The notes beneath the pieces were generated by a model. The model was not told the DNA's origin. It saw nothing but the letters and a program-made list of their open reading frames with translations, and ran no database searches. The position numbers and the translations under genes are program-made. This document shows, one piece after another, positions 19,331-29,219 of a stretch of 64,000 nt of DNA. The stretch is taken from assembly GCF_025917005.1 (NCBI RefSeq), contig NZ_CP078091.1, positions 2,666,001-2,730,000 on the forward strand, in the 5' to 3' direction. The first letter of the stretch is position 1. Each line of letters opens with the position of its first letter. This DNA is from Porphyrobacter sp. ULC335 (GTDB lineage: Bacteria; Pseudomonadota; Alphaproteobacteria; Sphingomonadales; Sphingomonadaceae).

Positions 19331-21148
19331 TTATTCTTCACCCATCCGCAGCGCCGCGATGAAGGCTTCCTGCGGAATAGAGACATTCCCATACTCCCGC
19401 ATCCGCGCCTTCCCCTTCTTCTGCTTGTCCAGCAGCTTCTTCTTCCGGGAAATGTCGCCGCCGTAGCATTTGGCGGTCACGTCCTTGCGCATCGCGGCGA
19501 TGGTCTCGCGGGCGATCACCTTGCCGCCGATCGCGGCCTGGATCGGAATCTTGAAAAGATGTCGCGGAATCAAGTCTTTAAGCCGCTCGCACATGCCGCG
19601 GCCGCGTTCTTCGGCGACGTGGCGGTGGACGATCAGGCTCAGCGCGTCGACCGGCTCGGCGTTGACGAGGATGTTCATCTTCACAAGGTCGCCCTCGCGC
19701 GTGCCGATCTGTTCGTAATCGAAGGAGGCATACCCGCGGCTGATCGACTTCAGGCGATCGTAGAAGTCGAACACCACTTCGTTGAGCGGCAGTTCATAGG
19801 TCACCTGCGCGCGGCCGCCGACATAGGTGAGTTCGGTCTGGATGCCGCGGCGGTCCTGACACAGCTTGAGGATCGCGCCGAGGTACTCGTCCGGCGTGTA
19901 GATCACCGCCTTGATCCACGGCTCCTCGATCACCTCGATCCGGTTGGTATCGGGCCAATCGGCGGGGTTGTGGATGTCGATCACCTTGGCGTCCTCGGTC
20001 TTCGAATGGCCGAGGTGGATGCGGTACACCACGGATGGCGCGGTGGTGATCAGGTCAAGGTCGTATTCGCGGCTGAGGCGTTCCTGGATGATCTCCAGAT
20101 GCAGCAGGCCGAGGAACCCGCAGCGGAAGCCGAAGCCCAGCGCGGCAGAGCTTTCCATCTCGAAGCTGAAGCTGGCATCATTGAGGCGCAGCTTGCCGAT
20201 GCTCTCGCGCAGCTTCTCGAAGTCCGCAGCGTCGACAGGGAACAGCCCGCAGAACACCACCGGCTGCACTTCCTTGTAGCCGGGAAGCGGGGTGTCAGAC
20301 CCGTTCTTCACTGTGGTGATGGTGTCACCGACGCGGGCCTGTTCGACTTCCTTGATCTGCGCGGTGATGAAGCCGATCTCGCCCGGGCCGAGTTCCTGCA
20401 AGTCGGTGCGCTTGGGCGTGAAGCAGCCGACGCGGTCGACAAGGTGCTGGGTGCCGCCCTGCATGAAGCGGATGTTGAGGCCCTTGGTGAGCTTGCCGTC
20501 GATCACGCGGACGAGGATGACGACGCCGAGGTACGGGTCGTACCATGAGTCCACGAGGCTGGCGGTGAGCGGCGCGTCGATCTTGCCCTTGGGCGGGGGG
20601 ATGCGCTGGACGACGGCTTCGAGCACTTCCTCGATGCCGATGCCCGATTTGGCGGAGGCGAGGACGGCGTTGGATGCGTCGAGCCCGATGATGTCCTCGA
20701 TCTCGGCCTTGACCTTGTCGGGCTCGGCAGCGGGGAGATCGATCTTGTTGATGACGGGGACGATTTCGTGATCGTGCTCGATCGACTGGTAAACGTTGGC
20801 GAGGGTTTGCGCCTCCACGCCCTGCGCGGCGTCGACGACGAGCAGCGCGCCCTCGCACGCGGCGAGGCTGCGGGAGACCTCGTAGGCGAAGTCGACGTGG
20901 CCGGGGGTGTCCATCAGGTTGAGCTGATAGGTCTCGCCATCCTTCGCGGTGTAGTTGAGGCGCACGGTCTGCGCCTTGATGGTGATGCCGCGTTCCTTCT
21001 CGATGTCCATGTTATCAAGGACTTGCTCGGACATCTCACGCGCGGTGAGGCCCCCGGTGAACTGGATCAACCGGTCGGCCAGCGTCGACTTGCCATGGTC
21101 GATATGCGCGATGATGCTGAAGTTGCGGATCTTTGAGAGGTCGGTCAT
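19331..21148 (-). CDS. lepA: Elongation factor 4 (LepA)
   Basis: 605 residues, full length. The GTPase motifs are AHIDHGKST (G1), the GITIKAQTV switch, DTPGH (G3) and NKIDLP (G4). The C-terminal LepA-specific domain ends with [20 protein letters not shown]. This factor binds stalled ribosomes and back-translocates or remodels them under ionic or acid stress. Start [19 protein letters not shown] is standard. No co-directional gene is tightly linked. Confidence 0.96.
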   Translation of the reverse strand: MTDLSKIRNFSIIAHIDHGKSTLADRLIQFTGGLTAREMSEQVLDNMDIEKERGITIKAQTVRLNYTAKDGETYQLNLMDTPGHVDFAYEVSRSLAACEGALLVVDAAQGVEAQTLANVYQSIEHDHEIVPVINKIDLPAAEPDKVKAEIEDIIGLDASNAVLASAKSGIGIEEVLEAVVQRIPPPKGKIDAPLTASLVDSWYDPYLGVVILVRVIDGKLTKGLNIRFMQGGTQHLVDRVGCFTPKRTDLQELGPGEIGFITAQIKEVEQARVGDTITTVKNGSDTPLPGYKEVQPVVFCGLFPVDAADFEKLRESIGKLRLNDASFSFEMESSAALGFGFRCGFLGLLHLEIIQERLSREYDLDLITTAPSVVYRIHLGHSKTEDAKVIDIHNPADWPDTNRIEVIEEPWIKAVIYTPDEYLGAILKLCQDRRGIQTELTYVGGRAQVTYELPLNEVVFDFYDRLKSISRGYASFDYEQIGTREGDLVKMNILVNAEPVDALSLIVHRHVAEERGRGMCERLKDLIPRHLFKIPIQAAIGGKVIARETIAAMRKDVTAKCYGGDISRKKKLLDKQKKGKARMREYGNVSIPQEAFIAALRMGEE

Positions 21149-21215
21149 TACGCCGCCGATTAGCGATCAGGCGCCGCCTTGTCATGCGCCAAAAACGCAA
21201 CACCCGGTAAGGCCA

Positions 21216-23396
21216 TCACCCTGCATCCGCACGCACAGGTGCGGCATATCCGAACTTGGGCACTACCCCGCCTTGGTCCATGCCGATGAACTTGCCCGGG
21301 GCCAGCGGCGCAAGCGGCGTTCCCGCTGCAGCCAGCGCATAGGGCGAGACACGGTTGCGGGTGCACAGCCCGCCCGATCCGTCCTCGATCAGCGACTGCT
21401 CGAACTCCAGCCCCTGCACATCGCCGTTAGACCTCGTCACGGTCGCCACGGCGAGTTGCCCGCCGCCCAGATCGACCACGAACTGCGTCCCCTTGGGCAC
21501 GTCGGCCACCCCCTCGATCAGCGCCCCCGTCTTGGAGAGGTTGCGCAGGGTCACCTCGTAGGCATAGTCGTCATGGATCACCTGGATCTTGCGGAACACC
21601 GTACGGCGGCGGGCGCGGCGGGTGCGTTCGGCAGCGGGGTCGATGTTCCACGCGCCGCCGGCCATTTCCTGCTCGACCGTGTCTTCGTCTACCGGCTCGC
21701 TGAAGATCGGGCCTTCGAGATAGCGCACCCCGCATTCGGTCAGGGACGCGAGCAAGGTCGCGCTTTCGATCCCGGTGGCGATGGTGTCCATCTGCAACGC
21801 CCCTGCGAGCGCCACAATCGCGCGCACCAGCCCCAACTCGCGGCTGTCCTGGCGCTCGGCTTCGGCTACCAGCTTCTGGTCGATCTTGATGCTGTCGAAA
21901 GGCGCGCGGCGCAGGTAGGCGAGCGAGGAATAGCCAGAGCCGAATTCGTCGAGCGTCAGGCGCACGCCAAGTTTAAACAGCGCGGCAAGCGTGCGATCGA
22001 CCACGCTCGCATCGCCGAAGAACACCGCCTCGCTGATCTCGAGTTCGAGGCGGGACGGAATGATCCCCGCATTGTCGATCGCGTTGGCGACGACCGTGAC
22101 GAAATCGTCGGCCAGAAACAGCGCGACAGGCGCATTGACCGCAACGCGCACCGATCCGGGCCATTGCGCCGCCCGCGCGCAGGCAGCGGCAATCGCCCAC
22201 CGCCCCACTTCGCCCAGCATCGCCGAACCTTCGACGATCTTGGCAAACTCCTCCTCGTCGATGACGCCGCGCTCGGCATGGTTCCAGCAGACATGCGCCT
22301 CAAGCGCGCAGACCGTGTTGCCGGCCGACGCTTCGACAATCGGTTCGAAGCGCAGGAACAACTGCTCCTCGCGGAGCGCCGTGCCGAGATCCTGCTCCAG
22401 TCGCCGGCGGAAAATGGTTTCGTTCTCGAGCTCTCCCGAAAAGAACCGATACTGCGCACGGCCACCATTTTTGGCGGCATAGAGCGCAAGGTCGGCCGCG
22501 CGCACGATCTCCTCGCGGGTGACCCCGTCATGGGGAGCTATGGCGATGCCCACCGAAGCACCGATCACGCAGCGCCCGTCGTCGAGACTGTAAGGCTGGC
22601 GCAGCATGGTGATGATCTTCATTGCCAGATCGCCGAGCACACCGCGGTCGTCGATGTCGGGGAGCATGATCTGGAATTCGTCGCCGCCCAGACGCCCGAT
22701 CTCGCATTCGCGATCAATCGCCCGCTCAAGCCGTGCGGCGACCTGTTTGAGGAGCTCGTCCCCTGCCCCGTGACCCAGCGTATCATTGACATGCTTGAAG
22801 CGATCGAGGTCGATCATCATCACCGCGCAGCTGCGCCGCGCCGCCTTGAAAGCGGTCAGTGTCGCTTCGATCTGGTGCGCCATGCGGTGCCGGTTCGAAA
22901 GGCCGGTCAACGAATCGAAGCGCGCGAGCCGCGCTGTTTCTTCCTCGCGGTGATATTGTTCGGTGATGTCGGTGCCAGTGCCGCGGAAGCCGAGGAAGCG
23001 GCCGTCGGCGCTGGTGACGGGCTGACCTGACAGGCGCAGCACTGCGCCTTCGGGATTTCGCGCCGCGCGCACCGCCATCCCGGCAAAACCCTTGTGCGCG
23101 CCCAGCATGAGCGAGAGCGACTTGCCACGCCCTTCCCGGTCGGCAGCGGCAAAGATCGTGGTCATCGCATGACCGATCAGATCGCCGAGCGGAACATCAA
23201 GCCGAGCCGCAATGGCTCCCGACAGATACGTGAGGTTGCCGCTCGCATCGCTCGCCCAGAACCAGCCGAGACCCGATTGCTCGAGCTCGTCGAGCATGGC
23301 GAGCCGCTCGCCGTCGGACAGCGCCGAAGCGGCGGACGACGTCGCGCCCCGCCAGGGGGCTCCATTGCGGGATGACAAGAGACCCTTGAGGGACAT
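21216..23396 (-). CDS. PAS-GGDEF-EAL-PilZ protein with degenerate EAL site
   Basis: 726 residues. A PAS domain (about 35-150) is followed by GGDEF (RLGGDEF, 235-241, intact), EAL (about 335-585) and a PilZ-like domain (about 600-690, NLSKTGALIEG). The cyclase site looks active. The EAL site is altered: EALxRW reads EAHVCW, DDFGTGYSS reads DEFGSGYSS, AEGVET reads ATGIES and the QG before the last motif reads EG. It is therefore probably a c-di-GMP synthase or sensor rather than a phosphodiesterase. Soluble, no membrane segments. A paralogue with an intact EAL lies directly upstream on the same strand. Confidence 0.88.
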   Translation of the reverse strand: MSLKGLLSSRNGAPWRGATSSAASALSDGERLAMLDELEQSGLGWFWASDASGNLTYLSGAIAARLDVPLGDLIGHAMTTIFAAADREGRGKSLSLMLGAHKGFAGMAVRAARNPEGAVLRLSGQPVTSADGRFLGFRGTGTDITEQYHREEETARLARFDSLTGLSNRHRMAHQIEATLTAFKAARRSCAVMMIDLDRFKHVNDTLGHGAGDELLKQVAARLERAIDRECEIGRLGGDEFQIMLPDIDDRGVLGDLAMKIITMLRQPYSLDDGRCVIGASVGIAIAPHDGVTREEIVRAADLALYAAKNGGRAQYRFFSGELENETIFRRRLEQDLGTALREEQLFLRFEPIVEASAGNTVCALEAHVCWNHAERGVIDEEEFAKIVEGSAMLGEVGRWAIAAACARAAQWPGSVRVAVNAPVALFLADDFVTVVANAIDNAGIIPSRLELEISEAVFFGDASVVDRTLAALFKLGVRLTLDEFGSGYSSLAYLRRAPFDSIKIDQKLVAEAERQDSRELGLVRAIVALAGALQMDTIATGIESATLLASLTECGVRYLEGPIFSEPVDEDTVEQEMAGGAWNIDPAAERTRRARRRTVFRKIQVIHDDYAYEVTLRNLSKTGALIEGVADVPKGTQFVVDLGGGQLAVATVTRSNGDVQGLEFEQSLIEDGSGGLCTRNRVSPYALAAAGTPLAPLAPGKFIGMDQGGVVPKFGYAAPVRADAG

Positions 23397-23549
23397 CTCG
23401 CGGGCAATCCTCCAGACCTTGGGCGCGGCATTGTGCCAAGTCGCCAGACCGTGTTCGCAAGGTGTAAAGCCCGATGGTTATTTTTCCGCTAAGATCGAGG
23501 CCTTCCGGACATAACTAACGCGGCGCTAACTCTGCGTTCGGGCCGTGGT

Positions 23550-26261
23550 TTACCAGTCACATGCCTGTCCGGGCTCGCCTTTCAGCACGGCAAGAGAACC
23601 GTCCGGACGTCGACGCAGTGGCGCGTGGAATTCGACCCCGACCCGGTTCTCGCGCGACCAGCGCACCTGCGCGGTAACCGATTTGTCAGCATCAATCTCG
23701 ATCCTGATCGGACTGCCTGGCGGCAAATTCCACAGCCCTTCGATCATCGCTCCGCTCTCTGACAGATTGCGGAGCGTGGCATTGAGGCGATTGCCATTGT
23801 TCACCACCACAACGCGCCGCAGCAGGTTCTGACGCGGCGCGCGCGCTGACTGCGGCCCATCGGCTTCCGCGATCAGATCGCCCGAGACCAATGTTGTCGC
23901 GTCCGAGGCGTCCATTGGCTTGAAATAGATGTGCCCCTGAATGTGGCTACAGCCGAGCAGGCGCACGAGCTCGAGCTCGTCCAGCGTCTCTACGCCCTCT
24001 GCGGTGGTATCCATGTGCAGTGCTTCTGCAAGGCTGGTGATCGAGGCGATGATCGCACCGTTCCGGCTGCCCTCTTCGGTTGCCCCCTGCACGAAGCTGC
24101 GGTCGATCTTGATCTTGTCGAACGGCGCTTTCTTGAGATAGCCCAGCGAGGAATAGCCGGTCCCGAAATCGTCGAGCGCAAGCCTCACGCCGACGCGCTT
24201 CAACGCCTTGAACATGGCATCGGTGCCAGCATTATCGTTCAGGAACACGCTTTCAGTGATTTCCAGTTCAAGGCGCGAAGGCGCGACCCCCGCATGGGCG
24301 AGCGCGTTGGCCACGATGGTCGGCAGCTCGGGATTGGAGAATTGCAGCGCGGACACATTGACTGCACAGCGGATCGAACGCGGCCATCGGGCAAGGTCGG
24401 CGCAAGCCGTGCGAAGCGCCCATTGGCCCATGCGGTCGATCAGCCCGGCATCCTCGGCGATGGGCACGAACTTGGCCGGGCTCAGCCAACCGCGCTTGGG
24501 GTGGTTCCAGCGCATCAACGCCTCGAAGCCGACAATCTTCTCGGTCGCAGCGTAAACGATCGGCTGGTAGTAAAGCTCGAACTCGCCATTGGCGATGGCG
24601 TCGCGCAGGTCCTGTTCGAGCTCCGCGCGCTCTTCCGCGGCGGCGTGCAGGTCCTCGGCATAAAAGCGGAACACGCCGCGCCCCGCGTCCTTGGCAGCGT
24701 AGAGCGCAAGGTCGACATTGCGGATCAGCTCGTCACTGGTCGACCCATGTTCCGGCGCAAGCGCAATCCCGACCGAGGCGCCGATCACCACGCTTTGCCC
24801 CTGGATCGAATAGGGCTGGGAAAGCGCCGCAATGATTTCTTGCGCCATGTGGCCAAGTGTATCGCGACCCTGATGGCCCGGGACAATCACCTGGAATTCG
24901 TCGCCGCCCAGCCGCCCGCACCGCCCTGCCCCGCCGATCGAACGCTCAAGCCGCTGCGCAACCTGCTTCAGCAAGGCATCGCCCGCGGGATGGCCGAGCG
25001 TATCGTTAACGTGCTTGAAGCGGTCGAGGTCAAGCATCAGCACCCCGCACGCCCGCTCGCGGGCACTGGGTGCGGCGAGGATCTGCTCAAGCGCCTGGCT
25101 CATCTGCACACGGTTGGCGAGACCTGTAAGGGAGTCATAGTGGGCAAGGCGCGAGACCTGCTGGTCGCTGCGCCGCTTTTCGGTCAGGTCAGTGCCGTGG
25201 CCGCGAAAACCGCAATAATTCTTGTAGCTATCGTAAACCGGCCGTCCCGCAAGCGCCCACCAGCGCTCGTCCCCTCTGGTGGCGGCACGCACCTCGACAT
25301 CGTGGAACGCCGAACGGGCTGAAAGGTGGAAGGCCAGCGTCCGTTCGGCATCGGCGGAGCCGAGCGTGGGATCGACGATTTCGCTGAGCGGCCGGCCGAC
25401 AACCTCGGCAGTGCTCTTGCCCAGCGCCATCGCCGCCTTGGGCGAGATGTAGGTGATTAGTCCGCGGCGGTCGGTTTCCCAGAACCAGCCCTGCCCGGTC
25501 TCCTCGAAGCTGCGCAGAATATCCTCGGCGCGCGCGGCAACACGCTCGCGCGCTTCGCGTGCGAGGCGGCGCTTCTGGACAGCGTTCCACTCGAGCCGCG
25601 CTATCAGCGACAATGTCAGTGCGGCGGCGATGACAGCACCAAATGTGACCGTACCGGGGACAAGCACGGCAAAGCCCGCCCAGCTGGCGATCTTGCCGCA
25701 GAACAGCGAAATGATCCGCATGTCGAACAGCGCGGCGGCAGCGGCGTTGATGCACACCAGCGTGCCGATGGCCCACTGCCAAGGCAGCCCCTCGCCAACC
25801 CACAAGGCCAGCGCGACGCCGGAGCAGGCCATTGGCAGAACGATACCCAAGATCACGCTTGCAACTTGCAGCGCACCGAACTTCTCGGCCTGACGTTCAG
25901 TCGCTGCAAAAAGCGGTCCGCAGGCAAACAGCGCGGCTGACGCCAGCGCGAAACCCATCGTTGTGTTTGAAGGCAGATCCCGAAAGACGACAAGCGCGAT
26001 ACCGTAGGCCGCCAGCAGGAACAGCGTCATGCCGCCCGCCTCTCGGGGAAGAAAGAAAACCTGCTCGCTGGCTGGCTCGTCGATTGCGCGGTGCAGCGCA
26101 CCCGACGTTTCCGCGTGCACACGCGCGCTTCCGCGCCGATCCCCGCGCCCGCGCGCGTCTGTTTCAGCCGGTTCGGCAACGGCGACAGATCGCAGATCCG
26201 GCCCGGAGCCTCGCACGCGCGAACTGCGCGCTGCAAATTTTCGGATAGGTTCCCCGGCCAT
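23550..26261 (-). CDS. Membrane-bound PAS-GGDEF-EAL-PilZ bifunctional c-di-GMP enzyme
   Basis: 903 residues. A charged N-terminus (1-70) precedes five or six hydrophobic segments (about 77-93, 102-120, 130-155, 162-180, 190-220), then PAS (about 250-370), GGDEF (RLGGDEFQVIV) and EAL with all key motifs intact (EALMRWNH, VNVSALQFS, ELEITESVF, DDFGTGYSSL, KIDRSFV, AEGVET, IQGHIYFKP). A C-terminal PilZ-like domain has NLSESGAMIEG. It can in principle make and break c-di-GMP in response to a membrane and PAS signal. The first 70 residues are poorly conserved in appearance, so a later start is possible. Divergent from phaC across 201 bp. Confidence 0.88.
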   Translation of the reverse strand: MAGEPIRKFAARSSRVRGSGPDLRSVAVAEPAETDARGRGDRRGSARVHAETSGALHRAIDEPASEQVFFLPREAGGMTLFLLAAYGIALVVFRDLPSNTTMGFALASAALFACGPLFAATERQAEKFGALQVASVILGIVLPMACSGVALALWVGEGLPWQWAIGTLVCINAAAAALFDMRIISLFCGKIASWAGFAVLVPGTVTFGAVIAAALTLSLIARLEWNAVQKRRLAREARERVAARAEDILRSFEETGQGWFWETDRRGLITYISPKAAMALGKSTAEVVGRPLSEIVDPTLGSADAERTLAFHLSARSAFHDVEVRAATRGDERWWALAGRPVYDSYKNYCGFRGHGTDLTEKRRSDQQVSRLAHYDSLTGLANRVQMSQALEQILAAPSARERACGVLMLDLDRFKHVNDTLGHPAGDALLKQVAQRLERSIGGAGRCGRLGGDEFQVIVPGHQGRDTLGHMAQEIIAALSQPYSIQGQSVVIGASVGIALAPEHGSTSDELIRNVDLALYAAKDAGRGVFRFYAEDLHAAAEERAELEQDLRDAIANGEFELYYQPIVYAATEKIVGFEALMRWNHPKRGWLSPAKFVPIAEDAGLIDRMGQWALRTACADLARWPRSIRCAVNVSALQFSNPELPTIVANALAHAGVAPSRLELEITESVFLNDNAGTDAMFKALKRVGVRLALDDFGTGYSSLGYLKKAPFDKIKIDRSFVQGATEEGSRNGAIIASITSLAEALHMDTTAEGVETLDELELVRLLGCSHIQGHIYFKPMDASDATTLVSGDLIAEADGPQSARAPRQNLLRRVVVVNNGNRLNATLRNLSESGAMIEGLWNLPPGSPIRIEIDADKSVTAQVRWSRENRVGVEFHAPLRRRPDGSLAVLKGEPGQACDW

Positions 26262-26462
26262 CGCTCGCTCTTGCCTCGGGATGGCTGATGAAAGCGTTAA
26301 TCGCGATGCTTAATACTTCAACCATTGCCGATACGCCGGACGAGATCGCCCCCGTTAGCGCGCTTGCAACTTGGCACTTGAAGCGGCATTCTGGACGGCG
26401 AGACCGCGTTAACAGAATGCCGTCAGAAACGGCGGGCGCAAGGTCAGCAAAAAGGGGATTCC
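26262..26462. promoter_or_regulatory. Divergent intergenic region, c-di-GMP enzyme / phaC
   Basis: 201 bp that must hold promoters for both flanking genes. An AT-rich patch around 26280-26330 is the likely promoter zone. An AAAAAGGGG ribosome site precedes the phaC ATG. I see no clear operator palindrome. Confidence 0.4.
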
Positions 26463-28160
26463 ATGGCACGCAGCGAAGTGAAGCTCGAGAACGAAGCAGC
26501 CCAGTCCACCAATGCTCTGGGGCCGCTCATCGGCGTCGCTCGCGAGGATTTCGTCAGCGCTGTCGCTTTGCTGCTGCGCGAGACTGCGTCCGACCCCAGC
26601 CGCTTCATCCGGCATTCGACGGCAATGGCGCAGGACATGGTCAAGATCCTGACCGGCAAGAGCGAACTCGCCCCCGATCCCAAGGACAAGCGGTTCATGG
26701 ATCCTGCGTGGCAGTACAACCCGTTCTTCCGCGCCGGCGCGCAGTATTATCTCGCCGTGCAGAAGGGCATGAAAGGCTGGCTCGAAGATCTGGAGCTCGA
26801 CGAGCTTGAGCGGAATCGCGCCAACTTCATCGCCAACATCATTCTCGATGGTCTGGCCCCCACCAACACGCTGATCGGCAACCCCACAGCGCAAAAGCAG
26901 GTCATCAATTCCGGCGGTCTCAGCCTCATCAAGGGGCTCCAGAACGCGTATAACGATCTGGTCCATAACAAGGGCATGGTCAGCCAGGTCGACAAGCGCC
27001 CCTTCAAGCTGGGCGAGAACATTGCGATCTCGAAGGGCAATGTGGTCTACCGTGACGAGATCATGGAGGTGCTGCAATACGCGCCCACGACCGACGAGGT
27101 TTACGAGATCCCGCAGCTGACGATCCCGCCGCAGATCAACAAGATGTACATCAACGATCTGAGCCCCGACAAATCAGTCATCAAGTGGCAGGTCGACAAC
27201 GGCGTGCAGACTTTCGTGATCTCGTGGCGCAACCCCTCAAAGGAGCAGGGCCACTGGGGCATGGACGATTATATCGCGGCCTGCGAGAAAGCGCTTGAAG
27301 TGGTCTCGGCGATCAGCGGCTCCAAGAAGGTCAACGTGTCGGCCGGGTGCTCAGGCGGGCAGACGGCTTCGGTGCTGGCATCGAAGCTCGCGGCGACCGG
27401 CAATCCGGTGCTCGGCACGCTGACGCTGATGGTCTGCGTGCTTCACCCCAAGCCGACAGATATCGAAGCCGGCTCGCTGGTCAGCGAGAACGGGATGCAG
27501 CTGGCGCGGCAGCGCGCGATGAAGGCGGGCGTGATCAAGGCAGACGATCTGGCGCGCGGCTTCGCGTGGCTGCGGCCCAATGATCTCATCTGGAACTACG
27601 TCATCAACAACTACCTGCTCGGCCAAGACCCGCCGGCCTTCGACGTGCTGTTCTGGAATGCAGATGCGACCAACCTGTCCTCCACCCTGATGGGCGACTT
27701 CCTGACGCTGTTCGAAACTCTCGCCTTCACCAAGCAGGGCGAGGTCGAGATGGCAGGGCACAAGGTCGATCTCAGCAAGGTCACCGCCGATCTGTTCATC
27801 CTTGGCGGCGTGACCGATCATATCACCCCGTGGAAGGCGACGTACCGGTCGACCCAGCTGTTCGGATCCAAGGACGTCACCTACGTCCTGTCCCAGTCTG
27901 GCCACATGCAGGCGATCCTCAATCCCCCAACCAACCCCAAGGCCAAGTACTTCGTGCAGGCCAAGAAGGGCAAGCTTCCGCCCACCGCAGACGAGTGGTT
28001 GCAGGGCACCGAAGAGGTCAAGGGAAGCTGGTGGCCGCTGTGGATGGAGTGGGTGCAGGCACGCTCGGGCAAGAAGAAGGCCGCACCCACCAGCCTTGGC
28101 AATGCTACCTATCCTACGATGGAAGCCGCACCGGGACTCTACGTTATAGAGGAAGTCTGA
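26463..28160 (+). CDS. phaC: Class I poly(3-hydroxyalkanoate) synthase PhaC
   Basis: 565 residues. The lipase-like box AGCSGGQT holds the catalytic Cys296 in place of serine; GVTDHITPW supplies the aspartate and SGHMQAILNPP the histidine. The N-terminal domain (about 1-200) ending in the conserved FIANIILDGLAPTNTL is typical of class I synthases. The enzyme polymerises 3-hydroxyacyl-CoA into storage granules. Ribosome site AAGGGG. It is followed after 132 bp by a depolymerase gene. No phasin, phaA or phaB is in the window. Confidence 0.93.
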   Translation: MARSEVKLENEAAQSTNALGPLIGVAREDFVSAVALLLRETASDPSRFIRHSTAMAQDMVKILTGKSELAPDPKDKRFMDPAWQYNPFFRAGAQYYLAVQKGMKGWLEDLELDELERNRANFIANIILDGLAPTNTLIGNPTAQKQVINSGGLSLIKGLQNAYNDLVHNKGMVSQVDKRPFKLGENIAISKGNVVYRDEIMEVLQYAPTTDEVYEIPQLTIPPQINKMYINDLSPDKSVIKWQVDNGVQTFVISWRNPSKEQGHWGMDDYIAACEKALEVVSAISGSKKVNVSAGCSGGQTASVLASKLAATGNPVLGTLTLMVCVLHPKPTDIEAGSLVSENGMQLARQRAMKAGVIKADDLARGFAWLRPNDLIWNYVINNYLLGQDPPAFDVLFWNADATNLSSTLMGDFLTLFETLAFTKQGEVEMAGHKVDLSKVTADLFILGGVTDHITPWKATYRSTQLFGSKDVTYVLSQSGHMQAILNPPTNPKAKYFVQAKKGKLPPTADEWLQGTEEVKGSWWPLWMEWVQARSGKKKAAPTSLGNATYPTMEAAPGLYVIEEV

Positions 28161-28217
28161 TATTGTATCGGAGCGCAGGGGTTACCGGGGGGTAGCTGCC
28201 AGCTTGCGCAAGTTTGT

Positions 28218-28251
28218 GGGCGCGCGCGTTTAGGGATCGACGTGCGCGCCC
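28218..28251 (+). promoter_or_regulatory. Hairpin between phaC and phaZ
   Basis: GGGCGCGCGCG pairs with CGTGCGCGCCC (11 bp with one G-T pair) around a 12-base loop. No T-run follows, so it is more likely an attenuator or mRNA-processing/stability hairpin than a plain terminator. Its place between synthase and depolymerase could set their ratio; that is inference. Confidence 0.5.
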
Positions 28252-28292
28252 AACCCGCCCCACTTCCGGGGCGTGAGAAAGGACGTGAATAC

Positions 28293-29153
28293 GTGACCAA
28301 TCCCATGGACGACGCAGTCGTCTCGATGGAGCAAGTCGGCGGCCGGACGCTACGGACTGCTGCCTGGCGGCTCGATATGCCCTCCGATCATCTGCCGGTT
28401 TTGTTCTTCAACGGCATCGGTGCCAATATCGAGGCTGTCGCCCCGCTTGCCGCTACCATGCCCGAACGCGGGTTCCTGATGTTCGACATGCCGGGCACGG
28501 GCGAATCACCCGATCCGCTGATCCCCTACAACCCCTTCACCATGAGCTGGACGGCTTCGCAGCTGCTGGCGAAATATGGTCTCGATGAAGTCGACGTCAT
28601 GGGTGTGTCGTGGGGCGGCGCGATGGCGCAGCACTTCGCGCTCCAGCATCCGGGGCGAACACGGCGGTTGACCTTGATCGCGACCACGCCGGGAATGCTG
28701 ATGGTGCCGGGCAATCCGGCCGCCTTCACCAAGATGGCCGACCCGCGCCGCTACGTGGACCCCGAGTTCATGGCGAAGCACTTCAAGACGCTTTACGGCG
28801 GGCTGACCAAGACGGGCGATCAGGACCACAAGTCCAGCCACATCAGCCGGCTGAAGCCCCCCTCACCGCGTGGATACATGTACCAGCTGATGTGCATGAT
28901 GGGCTGGAGCAGCCTGCCAGCGCTGCCCTTCATGAAGAAGGAAACGCTGATCATGATGGGTGAGGATGATCAGATCGTCCCCGTCGTTAACGGCAAGATC
29001 CTCAACGCGATGATCCCCAATTCGCGGCTCATTACCTTTGCAGGCGGCGGGCACCTGTTCCTGCTGACTCATTCGGACGAGAGCGTGGCGGCGATCCGCG
29101 AATTTCTGGATTCGCCCGACACGGCCAAGGAAACCAAACGCGCGGCGGCCTGA
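28293..29153 (+). CDS. phaZ: Poly(3-hydroxyalkanoate) depolymerase PhaZ-like alpha/beta hydrolase
   Basis: 286 residues from GTG at 28293, which has AAGGA nine bases upstream; an ATG at 28305 is an alternative and a longer frame runs further 5'. The sequence parallels the intracellular medium-chain PhaZ of pseudomonads: FFNGIGANIEAVAP, FDMPGTGESP, nucleophile GVSWGGAMAQ, MVPGNPAAF, PRRYVDPEF, GEDDQIVP and the histidine in GGGHLFL. It would mobilise the polymer made by PhaC next door. C-terminal tail is Lys/Arg/Ala rich. Confidence 0.88.
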   Translation: MTNPMDDAVVSMEQVGGRTLRTAAWRLDMPSDHLPVLFFNGIGANIEAVAPLAATMPERGFLMFDMPGTGESPDPLIPYNPFTMSWTASQLLAKYGLDEVDVMGVSWGGAMAQHFALQHPGRTRRLTLIATTPGMLMVPGNPAAFTKMADPRRYVDPEFMAKHFKTLYGGLTKTGDQDHKSSHISRLKPPSPRGYMYQLMCMMGWSSLPALPFMKKETLIMMGEDDQIVPVVNGKILNAMIPNSRLITFAGGGHLFLLTHSDESVAAIREFLDSPDTAKETKRAAA

Positions 29154-29219
29154 CCCGGCCAACCGGACAGGATCGCGCGAACCGGTGATCCGGGAGTGGC
29201 TTAAAGCCGGTGGCGGAAC

